Assembly: GCF_016135805.1 (NCBI RefSeq)
Contig: NZ_JADWOX010000006.1
Location: forward strand, 62,001-126,000
From: Caulobacter hibisci
GTDB lineage: Bacteria > Pseudomonadota > Alphaproteobacteria > Caulobacterales > Caulobacteraceae
Direction of reading: 5' to 3'
DNA: 64,000 nucleotides
Shown here: positions 8,462 to 17,035 of the stretch, piece after piece
How positions within the stretch are numbered: the first letter of the stretch is position 1
Layout: every line of letters starts with the position of its first letter
Notes under the pieces: generated by a model
The model's input: the letters and a program-made list of their open reading frames with translations, nothing else
Database searches by the model: none
What the model was told of the DNA's origin: nothing
Program-made: the position numbers and the translations under genes

Positions 8462-9115
8462 ATGCCGCGTCGCTCCGAGACCGCCCATGCCGAGATTCGT
8501 GATCGCCTCCTGGCGGTCGCCGCGGAAATCTTCGCGCGCGAAGGCTTCGCCGCCGCAAAGATCGGCGAGATCGCCGCAGCCGCCGGCGTGTCAAAGAAAA
8601 CCATCTATCGCTACGTGTGCAGCAAGGAGGACCTTTTCGTCGAGGTCGTCCGCGCGCGCCTTGGCCAGGTCGCCTTGGTCCTCGCGCCAGGCGGCGCAGG
8701 CGGCGAACCGCGCGAACGGCTGAAGGCCTTTCTCCTGGCGTTCGGGGGAGCGGGGTTTTCGCCGGAAGGCGTGGCGTCGTACCGCCTGATCCTGGCGGAA
8801 GGGGCGAGGTTTCCGGAGGTGGCCCAGGCTTGGACTGCCGCGATCAGTCAGCAAGCCATTCAGGCGCTGGGCGTCTGGCTGGCGCAGGTGGCGCCCGAGG
8901 CCGGGCTGACGATCGAGGCCCCAGAGCAGGCGGCGGGAATGTTGCTGGCGATGATTTTCGCCGAGCCAATGCGTGACGCCGCCCTCGGCGTGGCGCCGGT
9001 TCTGTCGTCGCAGGACCTCGACCTGCGCATCGAGCGGGCCATCTCCATCTTCCTAGGCGGAGCGTTCGACCGCCCGACGAATTTGGCCGTCGGCCGCACA
9101 ACCCAGGCCCCCTAG
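8462..9115 (+). CDS. TetR/AcrR-family regulator
   Basis: A 217-residue regulator. Residues about 10-55 hold the TetR helix-turn-helix, including FAAAKIGEIAAAAGVSKKTIYRYV, and the C-terminal 150 residues are an all-helical ligand domain resembling the AefR-like TetR_C group. It is transcribed divergently from the amidohydrolase gene, and the 120-base shared region should contain its operator, though I see no obvious long palindrome there. The ATG at 8462 has no clear ribosome binding site; an in-frame TTG at 8435 is possible but less likely. Probably a local repressor for the aromatic or amidohydrolase genes. Confidence 0.85.
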   Translation: MPRRSETAHAEIRDRLLAVAAEIFAREGFAAAKIGEIAAAAGVSKKTIYRYVCSKEDLFVEVVRARLGQVALVLAPGGAGGEPRERLKAFLLAFGGAGFSPEGVASYRLILAEGARFPEVAQAWTAAISQQAIQALGVWLAQVAPEAGLTIEAPEQAAGMLLAMIFAEPMRDAALGVAPVLSSQDLDLRIERAISIFLGGAFDRPTNLAVGRTTQAP

Positions 9116-9285
9116 GCCAGCGGGCCCGTTGCCTCGGGCGAACCACAACAACCACACCGCGCAACCCATCCATCGCCGCGATCGACCTATCGATCGAGTG
9201 AATGACAACGTTGGCATTTTGACATGGTGACGATTCGGCGAGGTTTGTAGCCAGGGCTTGCAGCGGCCCGCGCGCGCCAACGACA

Positions 9286-9578
9286 TACCTATTGGGCGGT
9301 CAGCAACTGGTCGCCGCCGGCGTCACCAATCCGACCGCTTTGGGCGACCGGACCCCCAACATCTCCATCGATCGCGGCAACGGCCTGCAGATCACCATCC
9401 GCGGCGTGACCAGCGCCGACGCCACAGAGAAGGGCGACCCCTCGGCGGCCTTCATCCTCGACGGCGTCTACATCGCCCGTCCGCAGGCCCAGGAGGTCAG
9501 CTTTTACGACCTTGATCGCGTCGAGGTTTTGCGCGGACCGCAAGGCACGCTGTTTGGTCGCAACACGACCGCTGGGCT
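9286..9578 (+). pseudogene. TonB-dependent receptor, plug-domain fragment
   Basis: About 95 residues match the plug domain of an outer-membrane TonB-dependent receptor: GQQLVAAGVTNPTAL, then ITIRGVTS, AAFILDGVYIARPQ and the diagnostic RVEVLRGPQGTLFGRNTTAG. Real receptors run 700-900 residues with a signal peptide and a 22-strand barrel. Here nothing resembling a signal peptide precedes it, and after the Ala-Gly the frame leaves the family and stops at 9607-9609. Both ends are therefore missing. In Caulobacterales such receptors often bring in aromatic compounds, so it may have served the neighbouring cluster before loss. Confidence 0.72.
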
Positions 9579-9583
9579 CTTAG

Positions 9584-9661
9584 ACGCGGTCTCGGCCCAC
9601 GTCGCCTGACATCCACGACGTGATCGCCAAGGCCTTGCGCGCCGCCGGGCTTGTGACCTGA
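9584..9661 (+). pseudogene. orphan 3' tail of an unidentified gene
   Basis: Directly after the broken plug domain, in a different frame, the DNA reads as a short peptide ending in DIHDVIAKALRAAGLVT and a TGA at 9659-9661. Such an amphipathic helix ending in ALRAAGL is typical of the last residues of bacterial enzymes, and codon use is normal for this genome. A stop at 9581-9583 closes the frame upstream. I cannot identify the parent gene. It looks like the downstream partner of a deletion whose upstream partner is the TonB receptor. Confidence 0.3.
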
Positions 9662-9705
9662 ACGGCGGGATCGGGCGGTTACCGCGTCAAGGTGGGCAAA
9701 GCGGC

Positions 9706-9731
9706 GGAACATTGGTCGAACGTCGATTGTT
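9706..9731 (+). promoter_or_regulatory. EcfG-like promoter (GGAAC-N17-TGTT) inside a perfect dyad
   Basis: GGAAC at 9706-9710 is followed after 17 bases by TGTT, close to the alphaproteobacterial general-stress consensus GGAAC-N16/17-CGTT, 94 bases before the LOV kinase start. The same bases form the inverted repeat GGAACA-N16-TGTTCC (9706-9733), so it could instead be, or also be, an operator. Confidence 0.35.
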
Positions 9732-9824
9732 CCCTCCGGGAAAAGACAATTGTTTGATGGGTTTAGGCGTGCAACGGCTGCTGCGGCGCGGCGTTGGAAC
9801 TGTCCGCAGTTCACAGAGTGCGCT

Positions 9825-10916
9825 ATGAACGATCCCGTCCAGCCGGCCACCATGCTTCATGGCGACCAACCCGCCGCCTCCACCGCCCAAGGGCGCGTCG
9901 ATCGCAAGGAGTTGGCGTTCATCGCCGTCGAGCGCACGCGCATGCCGATGGTGGTTACGGACGCGCGCCACGGCGACCATCCGATCGTGCTCGCCAACCA
10001 GGCGTTCCTGGACCTGACCGGCTACGACGCCCAAGAGGTGCTGGGCCGCAACTGCCGGTTCCTGCAAGGCTCGGACACGGCTGTCGAGGCGGTGGACAAG
10101 ATCCGCGCGGCGCTGGCGGCGGGCCAGGATTGCGACGTTGAACTGCTCAACTATCGCAAGGACGGTTCGGCCTTCTGGAATCAGCTCCATATGAGCCCGG
10201 TCCACGACGACGCCGGCCAGATGCTCTATGTCTTCGCCTCGCAGCGGGACATCACCGCGTTTCGTAAGGTGGAGGGCCTGGAGGCCGCCGAGCATCGCCT
10301 GTTGCGCGAGGTCGATCACCGGGCGATGAACGCGCTGGCCATCGTCGAAGGCATCGTGCGCCTGACCCGGGCCGATGATCCGTCCCATTACGCCGCCGCG
10401 GTTCAACGACGGGTGCAAGCCCTGGCCGCCGCCCATGCGCTGCTGGGCCGCGCGGGCTGGCGGGACATTCGCCTGGAGCAATTATTGCGCGCCCAGATCG
10501 AGCTCTACGCGGACCAGCGCCTGACCTTGCACGGCCCGGCGATCGACATCGGCGCCGCCTTGGTGCAGCCGCTGGCCCTTGTCCTGCATGAGATGGTCGC
10601 CAATGCGAGCCGGCACGGGGCGCTGTCGGCGGTGAACGGCGCGCTTGCTTTGGGATGGACGCAGACCTCCGCCGGCGGGCTTGAGCTCACCTGGACCGAG
10701 ACCGGCGGCCCGGCTCCCGCCGCCGCCCGACCGCGCGGCTTTGGCGCGACGATGATCTACGCCATCATCGAGCGGCAGTTGCGGGGCCAGGTGTTGCTGG
10801 AATGGCGGCCTCAGGGGCTGGCGGCGAAGTTTGTCCTTCCGCGCCTGGACCGCGTCGACGCCTTCAGGCTTTCGGCGGCCAATGAGGATTCCAACCCTGA
10901 AGTCCCAGGCGCCTAG
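9825..10916 (+). CDS. LOV-domain blue-light histidine kinase (HWE family)
   Basis: A 363-residue soluble photoreceptor kinase. Residues about 35-150 are a LOV/PAS domain with the flavin-adduct motif GRNCRFLQ, whose Cys77 would form the light-induced bond to FMN, followed by the conserved NYRKDGSAFWNQL and FASQRDIT strands. Residues from about 155 form an HWE/HisKA_2 kinase with phospho-acceptor His165 in REVDHRAMNALA, an N-box near LHEMVANASRHGALS, and the Trp-x-Glu step (TWTETGG) that names the family. Architecture and size match LovK of Caulobacter, where the LOV kinase feeds the general stress response; no response regulator gene adjoins it here. The ATG at 9825 is chosen because the LOV core begins about 30 residues later. 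It ends 4 bases inside the convergent GH65 gene. Confidence 0.92.
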   Translation: MNDPVQPATMLHGDQPAASTAQGRVDRKELAFIAVERTRMPMVVTDARHGDHPIVLANQAFLDLTGYDAQEVLGRNCRFLQGSDTAVEAVDKIRAALAAGQDCDVELLNYRKDGSAFWNQLHMSPVHDDAGQMLYVFASQRDITAFRKVEGLEAAEHRLLREVDHRAMNALAIVEGIVRLTRADDPSHYAAAVQRRVQALAAAHALLGRAGWRDIRLEQLLRAQIELYADQRLTLHGPAIDIGAALVQPLALVLHEMVANASRHGALSAVNGALALGWTQTSAGGLELTWTETGGPAPAAARPRGFGATMIYAIIERQLRGQVLLEWRPQGLAAKFVLPRLDRVDAFRLSAANEDSNPEVPGA

Positions 10917-12976
10917 AGCGGCTCGAGGGCGGCCAACTGGCCCTGGCGGGCGCTCAGCGCCATCGGCTTGCCCCTTATCCAAAGGCGGTCGACCTCGATC
11001 GCGGTCCAACCGGCGGGAAGGTTTACCGGACGACGCATCCAGGCCTGCGGATCGTCCGAACCCGGCTCCATGCCCGTGAAGCCAAACAGCAAACCGGTCA
11101 GGAAGCCGCCGATGTTGGCGAAGAACGGACCGGCTTGCGGCTGTTCGGGAAAACGGTCGGCGCGGTACTCCAGGGTCTGCAGGAACCGGCCTACGCAGAA
11201 CTGACCGTAACCTTCGTCCAGCAGGCGCAGCGCCAGGGAACGGTCTCCCGCGCGGGCCGTCCACGCGCCATAGAGCGCCGACAGCATCGGACTGCCGATA
11301 TAGTCCTGGGCCAGGCCCAGATAGAGCGCCAAGGTCTCGCGCTCCTGCGCCTCGTCCAGCGGGAAGCCGAACGGGAAAAGACCCATCAGGGGATCGGGGG
11401 TCGCGCCCTTTTCCTCATCGACCCGGTAGGCGTCATGGGAGATGACCGCATTTCCCCGGAACGGGATTTCCAAGCGATCGGCGATACGCGACCAGACCGG
11501 ATCGGCATCCAGCCCCAGGGTCTGGGCCGCCTTGATCGCCGCGCGCAGCACCACCACTGCCCCCATGTTGGTGAAAGCGGCGTTGTCGACCGGTTGCTCT
11601 CGCTCGGCGATGCCCATCGACGCGTTGATCGTGTAGCCCGCCGCGGTCTTGGTCACGCGGGTGGAAATCCATTCGCTCACCCCCGCCAGCACCGGCCAGG
11701 CTCGTGTGCGCAGATACTCCCGGTCGCCGGTGGTGTCGGCGTAGAGCGCGAACGCCCGGGCAACGTCGAGCGAAACATGGTCCTCGTGCCAGGCGGCCGT
11801 GCCGGGGAGGGGCGCGGCTTCCTCGCCGCTGCCCGGCGCGCTCTCCCAGGGAAACTGCAGGCCGCGCCGGCCCATCAGCTGGGCGTTGCGGCGGGCGGCG
11901 GGAAGCTTGTCGACGCGGTAGGCCAGCAAGGCCTCGGCGGCCGTCGGCTGCAAGACGCTCAGCGGGGGGACCGCGAAGGCTTCGATGTCCCACATCACGT
12001 GGCCGAAATAGTAGTGATAGTCGTGCCAGGTCGCCAAGCCGAAGATCGAGGTCGAGGCTGGCGCGGACGGGTGAACCGAGCAGTTGAGATAGAAGAACGC
12101 CGCGTCGATCAGGCCTTGCCAGTGACGGCTGGCGCCCTCCACACGGATGCGGCCCTTCCAGAGTTCGGCCCAGGCGGCGCGGTTGCCTTTTCGGATCGCC
12201 TCGAAGCCGTCGAACCGGGCCTTGGCGGCCAGGCGGGCGGCCTGTTGGTCGGGCATGGCGTGCATGGCGCTGGGGATGACTGAGGCGATTTGCCGAAGGC
12301 GCACGGTCCGTCCTGCTTGGGCCCGCAGTCCGTACTCGCTGACCAGCCGATGGTCGCGCAGCGGCGGCCTCGACGGGGCGATTTCGCCGGCGCCCGTCAC
12401 CTGGGTGACCAGGGCCAGGCCGCAGGTAGACAGACCGCCAGCCGACTCCCAAAGCAGCGTCCCGTCGGTGGCCGGCTCGGGCTCGCCCGGGGTGAGGCGG
12501 TCATGGCGCATAGCCCGGCCGTCCGCGCCGCTGGCGTCGATCGTGGCGCGCAGGCCCAGGGCGCAGGCCGCATCGACCGATACGCTGACTTCCTGGCAGA
12601 CCAGGGTGGGATCCTGGCGACTGCAGAAGGTGATCACCTCGACCTTGGCCAGGCGGCCCCCGGCGCGGAATTCGAACCGGGTGGTCAGCTCGCCGCTGGA
12701 AAAGTCGTAGTCCTGCTCCAGCTTGGCCGCCTGCTGGGGCACATCCGAAAGCCACACCCCGTCCAGGGCGATGTCGCCGGCGATCGGGTAGGGGGCCACC
12801 GCGGCCGCCTCGATCTGACGTTCGTAGTGCTGGCCGCTGTAGCCGCTGACCAGGGCCATGCCAGTCGTCAGCGGCAGTTCGCGCACGCGCAGACCGACGA
12901 GGCCGTTGCTGACATAGGCAGGGAGCTCTTGGCGGCCGGATCCGCGGACAGTGTCGGGATTGATCGGTGCGCTCAT
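10913..12976 (-). CDS. glycoside hydrolase family 65 protein (trehalose/kojibiose-type clan)
   Basis: A 687-residue cytoplasmic-looking protein with the N-terminal beta-sandwich and (alpha/alpha)6 barrel of family GH65. The conserved HVMWDIEAFAVPPL block near residue 330 is the family hallmark, and HEDHVSLDVARAFALY near residue 395 occupies the position of the catalytic-acid region. It lacks an obvious signal peptide. GH65 members hydrolyse or phosphorolyse alpha-linked disaccharides (trehalose, maltose, kojibiose) or glucosyl-galactosyl units; the sequence does not let me pick one. It follows the alpha/beta hydrolase gene by 75 bases and is likely cotranscribed. Together with the GH13 glucosidase and phosphoglucomutase elsewhere in the window it suggests alpha-glucan or disaccharide turnover. 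Confidence 0.8.
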   Translation of the reverse strand: MSAPINPDTVRGSGRQELPAYVSNGLVGLRVRELPLTTGMALVSGYSGQHYERQIEAAAVAPYPIAGDIALDGVWLSDVPQQAAKLEQDYDFSSGELTTRFEFRAGGRLAKVEVITFCSRQDPTLVCQEVSVSVDAACALGLRATIDASGADGRAMRHDRLTPGEPEPATDGTLLWESAGGLSTCGLALVTQVTGAGEIAPSRPPLRDHRLVSEYGLRAQAGRTVRLRQIASVIPSAMHAMPDQQAARLAAKARFDGFEAIRKGNRAAWAELWKGRIRVEGASRHWQGLIDAAFFYLNCSVHPSAPASTSIFGLATWHDYHYYFGHVMWDIEAFAVPPLSVLQPTAAEALLAYRVDKLPAARRNAQLMGRRGLQFPWESAPGSGEEAAPLPGTAAWHEDHVSLDVARAFALYADTTGDREYLRTRAWPVLAGVSEWISTRVTKTAAGYTINASMGIAEREQPVDNAAFTNMGAVVVLRAAIKAAQTLGLDADPVWSRIADRLEIPFRGNAVISHDAYRVDEEKGATPDPLMGLFPFGFPLDEAQERETLALYLGLAQDYIGSPMLSALYGAWTARAGDRSLALRLLDEGYGQFCVGRFLQTLEYRADRFPEQPQAGPFFANIGGFLTGLLFGFTGMEPGSDDPQAWMRRPVNLPAGWTAIEVDRLWIRGKPMALSARQGQLAALEPL

Positions 12977-13051
12977 GGCTTTGGGCTCGCAGCTGGCGGC
13001 GTCGACGGCGTCACGGACGCTGAAATGCGCGTCAACGGCGGGGGTTTCGGC

Positions 13052-14227
13052 TCAAGTCTCGGTCGCCATTGGCTCGCGCGGTCTGTTGCCCGGCCGGGTG
13101 ACCAGATTGAGCTGGCAGAAGCTTTCGATCTCGTCGTTGTAAACCTGCGAGCGCTCCAGAAAGCCCATGTGGTTGGCGTCGGAGATCACCTCCAGCCGGC
13201 CGCCGGGCGTGGCGCGCGCCAGGGTCTCGCTGGCCTCGCACTTGGTGACCAGGTCGCTGTCGCCGGCCAGGATCAGGGTCGGCACAGTGATCGCCTGCAG
13301 GGCCCCGTCCGCGTCCCAGCGGAACATCGCCAGATTGCCCCGCGCCAGGGCGGCCGGCGGATTGCGGGTGGCCAGCAGGGTGTTGTGCTCCAGTTGGCTG
13401 CGGGTGACCTGGCTTGCAAAGCCGATGCGGTTGGCCAGGTGGGCCGAACCGCTCAAATAGCTTTGCCAGGCGCTGAGCCAGGCCAAGGGCTGAAGCCAGA
13501 TCGCCAAGCGGAACATCGGCTCCAGCAGCGGCCAGCGCAGCGCTTGAGCCGCGCCGCTGAGCACCATGGTGCGCAGCGGGTTGGTGTAGGTGGTGTTGAC
13601 CAGGACCAGACCGGCCACCGCTCCGTCCAGTAGCTGCGGATGGTCCCGCACCAGGGTCTGGACGGTCATGCCGCCGATGCTGTGTCCTACCAACACCGCC
13701 GGCTTGCCTTCCGTCAAAGCCAGCACAGCCTTAAGGTCCTGGGCAAAGTGGCTCAGGTCGATGGCCCGTCCGTTGGCCGCGCGCGAGCGGCCAAGGCCTG
13801 GAAGATCCCAGACGATCACCCGATACTGCTGCGAAAGGCGGCGGCGCAGATAGTACCAGATGGTGCTGTCCAGGCCCCAGCCATGGGTGAGGATCACCGG
13901 CGGGGCGTCGGCCGGCCCGTGCATCTCGACATAGAGGCGCGAGCCGGTGGGACTGCTGATCATTTGATGGTCGCCGCGCTCGGGCTGGGTCGGATCGGTG
14001 TCGGGCTTGGCCAGCAGGGGCGTGACGATCAGGCGACCCAGCATCGACCAGGCCAGCAGCGCCAGCGCCGTCCATAGCCGCCACGGTTCGTGTTCTTGAT
14101 GGCCCACGCCATAGGCGTCCCAGACCCAATAACCGTCGTGCCAGGACCACAGCAGGTAGCCAGCCGCACCGAGAATGGCGAGCGAGACCAAGGATAGCGC
14201 CAGGCGCGCGAAGACGATCAGGGGCAT
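13052..14227 (-). CDS. membrane-anchored alpha/beta hydrolase
   Basis: A 391-residue protein with one or two N-terminal membrane segments (about residues 5-25 and 45-65) and a cytoplasmic or periplasmic alpha/beta hydrolase domain. The nucleophile elbow GHSIGG (around residue 180), the oxyanion segment LTHGWGLDSTIW, an Asp in LAGDSDLVT and a His in DANHMGF give a complete triad. The start ATG at 14227 puts the first hydrophobic helix at the N-terminus; the longer frame adds 28 Arg-rich residues with no support. An EcfG-like element lies about 37 bases upstream. It precedes the GH65 gene. Substrate unknown; lipase, esterase and haloperoxidase-like relatives share this layout. Confidence 0.83.
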   Translation of the reverse strand: MPLIVFARLALSLVSLAILGAAGYLLWSWHDGYWVWDAYGVGHQEHEPWRLWTALALLAWSMLGRLIVTPLLAKPDTDPTQPERGDHQMISSPTGSRLYVEMHGPADAPPVILTHGWGLDSTIWYYLRRRLSQQYRVIVWDLPGLGRSRAANGRAIDLSHFAQDLKAVLALTEGKPAVLVGHSIGGMTVQTLVRDHPQLLDGAVAGLVLVNTTYTNPLRTMVLSGAAQALRWPLLEPMFRLAIWLQPLAWLSAWQSYLSGSAHLANRIGFASQVTRSQLEHNTLLATRNPPAALARGNLAMFRWDADGALQAITVPTLILAGDSDLVTKCEASETLARATPGGRLEVISDANHMGFLERSQVYNDEIESFCQLNLVTRPGNRPREPMATET

Positions 14228-14264
14228 GCGGCGGTCCAAGGTGAGGGGAAGCGAAGGTAAACCT

Positions 14265-14289
14265 AATGGCCCGCGGGTGCGGCTGTTCC
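14265..14289 (-). promoter_or_regulatory. EcfG-like promoter (GGAAC-N16-CATT)
   Basis: On the minus strand GGAAC (complement of 14285-14289), 16 bases and CATT (complement of 14265-14268), one mismatch from the general stress consensus, 37 bases upstream of the alpha/beta hydrolase start. A weaker plus-strand element (TGAAC-N16-TGTT, 14314-14338, two mismatches) faces the GH13 gene. Confidence 0.4.
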
Positions 14290-14368
14290 GAAGAGGGCGC
14301 GCGTTGCGCACCGTGAACTGAGGCGCGCCCCGCGTGTTGGGTCCAGGCGACCCGAGCCGGAGACCCTC

Positions 14369-16033
14369 ATGCAGCCGCCAGAGCGCTTGTGCGGTGACGA
14401 CAGCGACTCTCCCGCGACCGATCTGGCGGCGAGGCGCCAGGCCGGCGTGGCCGCAGGAGAGCCTTGGTGGAAATCAGCGGTGATCTACCAGATCTATCCG
14501 CGCTCGTTCCAGGACTCCAACGGCGACGGCGTGGGCGACCTGGCGGGGGTTCTTCAGCGTCTGGACGCCCTGGTCGCCTTGGGCGTCGACGCGATCTGGC
14601 TGTCGCCCTTCTACCGCTCGCCGATGGCCGATTTCGGTTACGACGTGCGCGATCACGTTTCCGTCGATCCGATCTTCGGCGACATGGCCGACGTTCGGGC
14701 CCTGGTCCGTGGCTGTCGCCAGCGAGGGTTGAAGCTGATCGTCGACTACATTCCCAACCACACGTCCGATCGTCACCTGTGGTTTGCCGAGAGCCGGTCC
14801 AGCCGCACCAATCCCCGCCGCGACTGGTACGTGTGGCGCGATGCGGCCCCCGATGGCGGGCCGCCCAACAACTGGCTGTCGGAGTTTGGCGGACCGGCCT
14901 GGACCTGGGACCCCGGCCGCCAGCAATACTATTACCACGCCTTCCTCAGCTGCCAGCCCGACCTCAACTGGCGCTGCCCCGACGTGGTCGAGGCCATGCT
15001 CAACGTCATGCGCTTCTGGCTCGACCGCGGAGTCGACGGGTTTAGGGTCGACGCCATCCATCATTTGATGGAGCGCGAGGACCTGGCCGACAATCCCGGC
15101 AACCCGCTGTGGCGTGAGGGCATGGATCCGGCCGATCGCCTGGTGCGGGCCGGCACCGTCGATCAACCCGACGTCCACGCCGCCGTCAGCGCCATGCGCC
15201 GGGTCCTGGACGAGTATCCCGGCGAGCATGTGCTGATCGGCGAGGCCTATCTGCCGCTCGAGCGCCTGGTGACCTACTACGGCTCGCCCGACGCGGGGTT
15301 CCATCTGCCCTTCAATTTCCACCTGATGTCGACGCCCTGGACGCCGACGGCGGTGGCGGCGTTGGTCTCGGCCTATGAGCGGCAGCTGCCTGACCATGGA
15401 TGGCCCAACTGGGTGCTGAGCAACCACGACCGCTCGCGTCTGGTCAGCCGGATCGGCGGGTCCCAGGCCCGGGTCGCGGCCATGCTGCTGCTGACGCTGC
15501 GCGGCACCCCGACCCTCTACCAGGGCGATGAGTTGGGCATGGCCGACGTGGACATCCCGCGCGATCGCGTGCGCGACCCCCTGGAGATCAACGTGCCGGG
15601 GTTGGGGCTGGGCCGCGATCCGGCCCGCACCCCGATGATGTGGTCGCCGGAGCGGCACGCCGGGTTCAGCAGCGTCGAGCCCTGGTTGCCGTTGAGCCCG
15701 GATTGGCGCGACCTCAACGTCCAGAACCAAGCCGCCCAGCCTGGGTCGGTGCTGAGGCTCTATACAGCGTTGCTGGCGCTGCGACGGGCCGAGCCGGCGC
15801 TAAGCCTGGGCGACTACCACCCGTTCGCCGCCACCGACGGCCTCCTCGCCTACGAGCGCCGGCTTGGGACGGCGCGGCTGCTGATCGTCTTGAACATGGG
15901 CGCTCGCCCCGAGCGGATCGAGGCGCCGGCGGGCCAGGTCGTGATGAGCACGCAGGGCGAGCCCGTTGGGACCCATGCCGGCGGCCTGCTGCAGGTGGCG
16001 GCGCATCAAGGTCTGATCCTGCGTCTGGCCTGA
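14369..16033 (+). CDS. alpha-glucosidase, GH13 (oligo-1,6-glucosidase-like)
   Basis: A 554-residue alpha-amylase family enzyme expected to release glucose from short alpha-glucosides. GH13 conserved regions are all present: DYIPNHTS, the nucleophile Asp in GFRVDAIHHL, the acid Glu in LIGEAYLPL and the transition-state Asp in LSNHDRSR; PRSFQDSNGDGVGDLAG near the N-terminus and QGDELGM near residue 390 are typical of the GH13_23/31 glucosidases. It lacks a signal peptide, so it probably acts in the cytoplasm. The start has GGAGA 7 bases upstream. It is divergent from the hydrolase-GH65 pair and precedes a methyltransferase gene that has its own stress-type promoter. Confidence 0.92.
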   Translation: MQPPERLCGDDSDSPATDLAARRQAGVAAGEPWWKSAVIYQIYPRSFQDSNGDGVGDLAGVLQRLDALVALGVDAIWLSPFYRSPMADFGYDVRDHVSVDPIFGDMADVRALVRGCRQRGLKLIVDYIPNHTSDRHLWFAESRSSRTNPRRDWYVWRDAAPDGGPPNNWLSEFGGPAWTWDPGRQQYYYHAFLSCQPDLNWRCPDVVEAMLNVMRFWLDRGVDGFRVDAIHHLMEREDLADNPGNPLWREGMDPADRLVRAGTVDQPDVHAAVSAMRRVLDEYPGEHVLIGEAYLPLERLVTYYGSPDAGFHLPFNFHLMSTPWTPTAVAALVSAYERQLPDHGWPNWVLSNHDRSRLVSRIGGSQARVAAMLLLTLRGTPTLYQGDELGMADVDIPRDRVRDPLEINVPGLGLGRDPARTPMMWSPERHAGFSSVEPWLPLSPDWRDLNVQNQAAQPGSVLRLYTALLALRRAEPALSLGDYHPFAATDGLLAYERRLGTARLLIVLNMGARPERIEAPAGQVVMSTQGEPVGTHAGGLLQVAAHQGLILRLA

Positions 16034-16057
16034 GGGGGGGGCTGGAACGGCCCGCCC

Positions 16058-16082
16058 GGAACAGCCCCCGACGGCGGCCGTT
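16058..16082 (+). promoter_or_regulatory. EcfG/SigT promoter, perfect (GGAAC-N16-CGTT)
   Basis: GGAAC at 16058-16062 and CGTT at 16079-16082 with 16 bases between, 27 bases before the methyltransferase ATG at 16109. It matches the general stress sigma factor consensus at every fixed position. A second GGAAC at 16044 has no matching -10. Confidence 0.68.
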
Positions 16083-16108
16083 AGCGATGGCCAAGCTGAG
16101 GTGACCCC

Positions 16109-17035
16109 ATGACCGCCCAACCGCTCGCAGCGCTTCTGCAGGCCCTGGCCGACAGGCAGTACCGGTTCACAACCCCGACGCCCTCGACCTGTCGGCGCAT
16201 GGCCGACAAGCCGATCGCGCGGGCGCCCGGCCTTCGCGACATCTTCGGTTGGAGCCGAGCTTTCGTCACCGCCGATCTGGAGCCGGCCCTCCTGAGCCTG
16301 CTGCAGGAGGCGAACGCCCTGGCGCAGGACGACGGCGGACGCTGGCGCTGCACGCTGCGCGTCTCCGACGTCCACGGGCGGCTCTTTCTGCACTCAGCCT
16401 TCCCCGCCACGGCGCCAGACGCGGTCTTCCTGGGGCCCGACAGCTACCGGTTCGCCGACCTGATCGCCGCGGAGTTGGCGAGCGGCGGCCAGATCCGCAC
16501 GATCCTGGATGTCGGGACCGGCGCGGGCGTGAGCGGCCTGGTGGCCGAGCTTTCCGCGCCCGGAGCCCGGGTGATCCTCGGCGATATCAATCCCAAGGCC
16601 TTGGACCTTGCCAGGATCAATGCGGCCCATGCGGGCGTGGATTTCGAGGCGCGCCACGCCGCGGGCTTGGACGGCGCGCCGCAAGACCTGGATGTGATCG
16701 TCAGCAATCCGCCTTACGTCGCCGGAGAGTCCGGCCGGGCCTACAAGGACGGCGGCGACCTGCACGGCGCGCGCCTGTCCCTGGACTGGGCGATCGCGGG
16801 CATGGGCCATTTGGCGCCAGGCGGGCGCTTCATCCTCTACACCGGCAGCACCATTCTTGACGGCGGCGCAGACCCGTTCCGCCACGCCTTGGCGCGGGCC
16901 GTCGAGGCCCAAGGGCTTGCGTTGCGCTATCGCGAACTGGACCCCGACATCTTCTCCGGCGAACTGCGCCGTCCCGCCTATGCCGACGCCGAGCGTATCG
17001 CCGCCGTCGGCGCGGTGATCACGCGGCCGACCTAG
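16109..17035 (+). CDS. class I SAM-dependent methyltransferase (small domain, NPPY)
   Basis: A 308-residue methyltransferase. The SAM-binding strand reads ILDVGTGAGVSGL (about residue 132) and the catalytic motif is SNPPYVAG (about residue 198), the signature of N-methylating enzymes acting on Gln or on exocyclic amines of nucleobases (HemK/PrmC, RlmF and RsmC-like). The N-terminal 100 residues resemble no domain I recognise beyond a short helical cap. A perfect EcfG-type promoter lies just upstream, so it is probably stress induced; it also overlaps the convergent cyanophycinase gene by 17 bases at the 3' end. Target molecule unknown. Confidence 0.82.
   Translation: MTAQPLAALLQALADRQYRFTTPTPSTCRRMADKPIARAPGLRDIFGWSRAFVTADLEPALLSLLQEANALAQDDGGRWRCTLRVSDVHGRLFLHSAFPATAPDAVFLGPDSYRFADLIAAELASGGQIRTILDVGTGAGVSGLVAELSAPGARVILGDINPKALDLARINAAHAGVDFEARHAAGLDGAPQDLDVIVSNPPYVAGESGRAYKDGGDLHGARLSLDWAIAGMGHLAPGGRFILYTGSTILDGGADPFRHALARAVEAQGLALRYRELDPDIFSGELRRPAYADAERIAAVGAVITRPT

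Noticed and set aside
13955..15070. Two copies of the ATCATTTGAT palindrome inside coding sequence
   Set aside because: At 15057 it encodes the conserved His-His-Leu-Met of the GH13 catalytic strand and at 13958 it is in the alpha/beta hydrolase; neither is likely to be regulatory.
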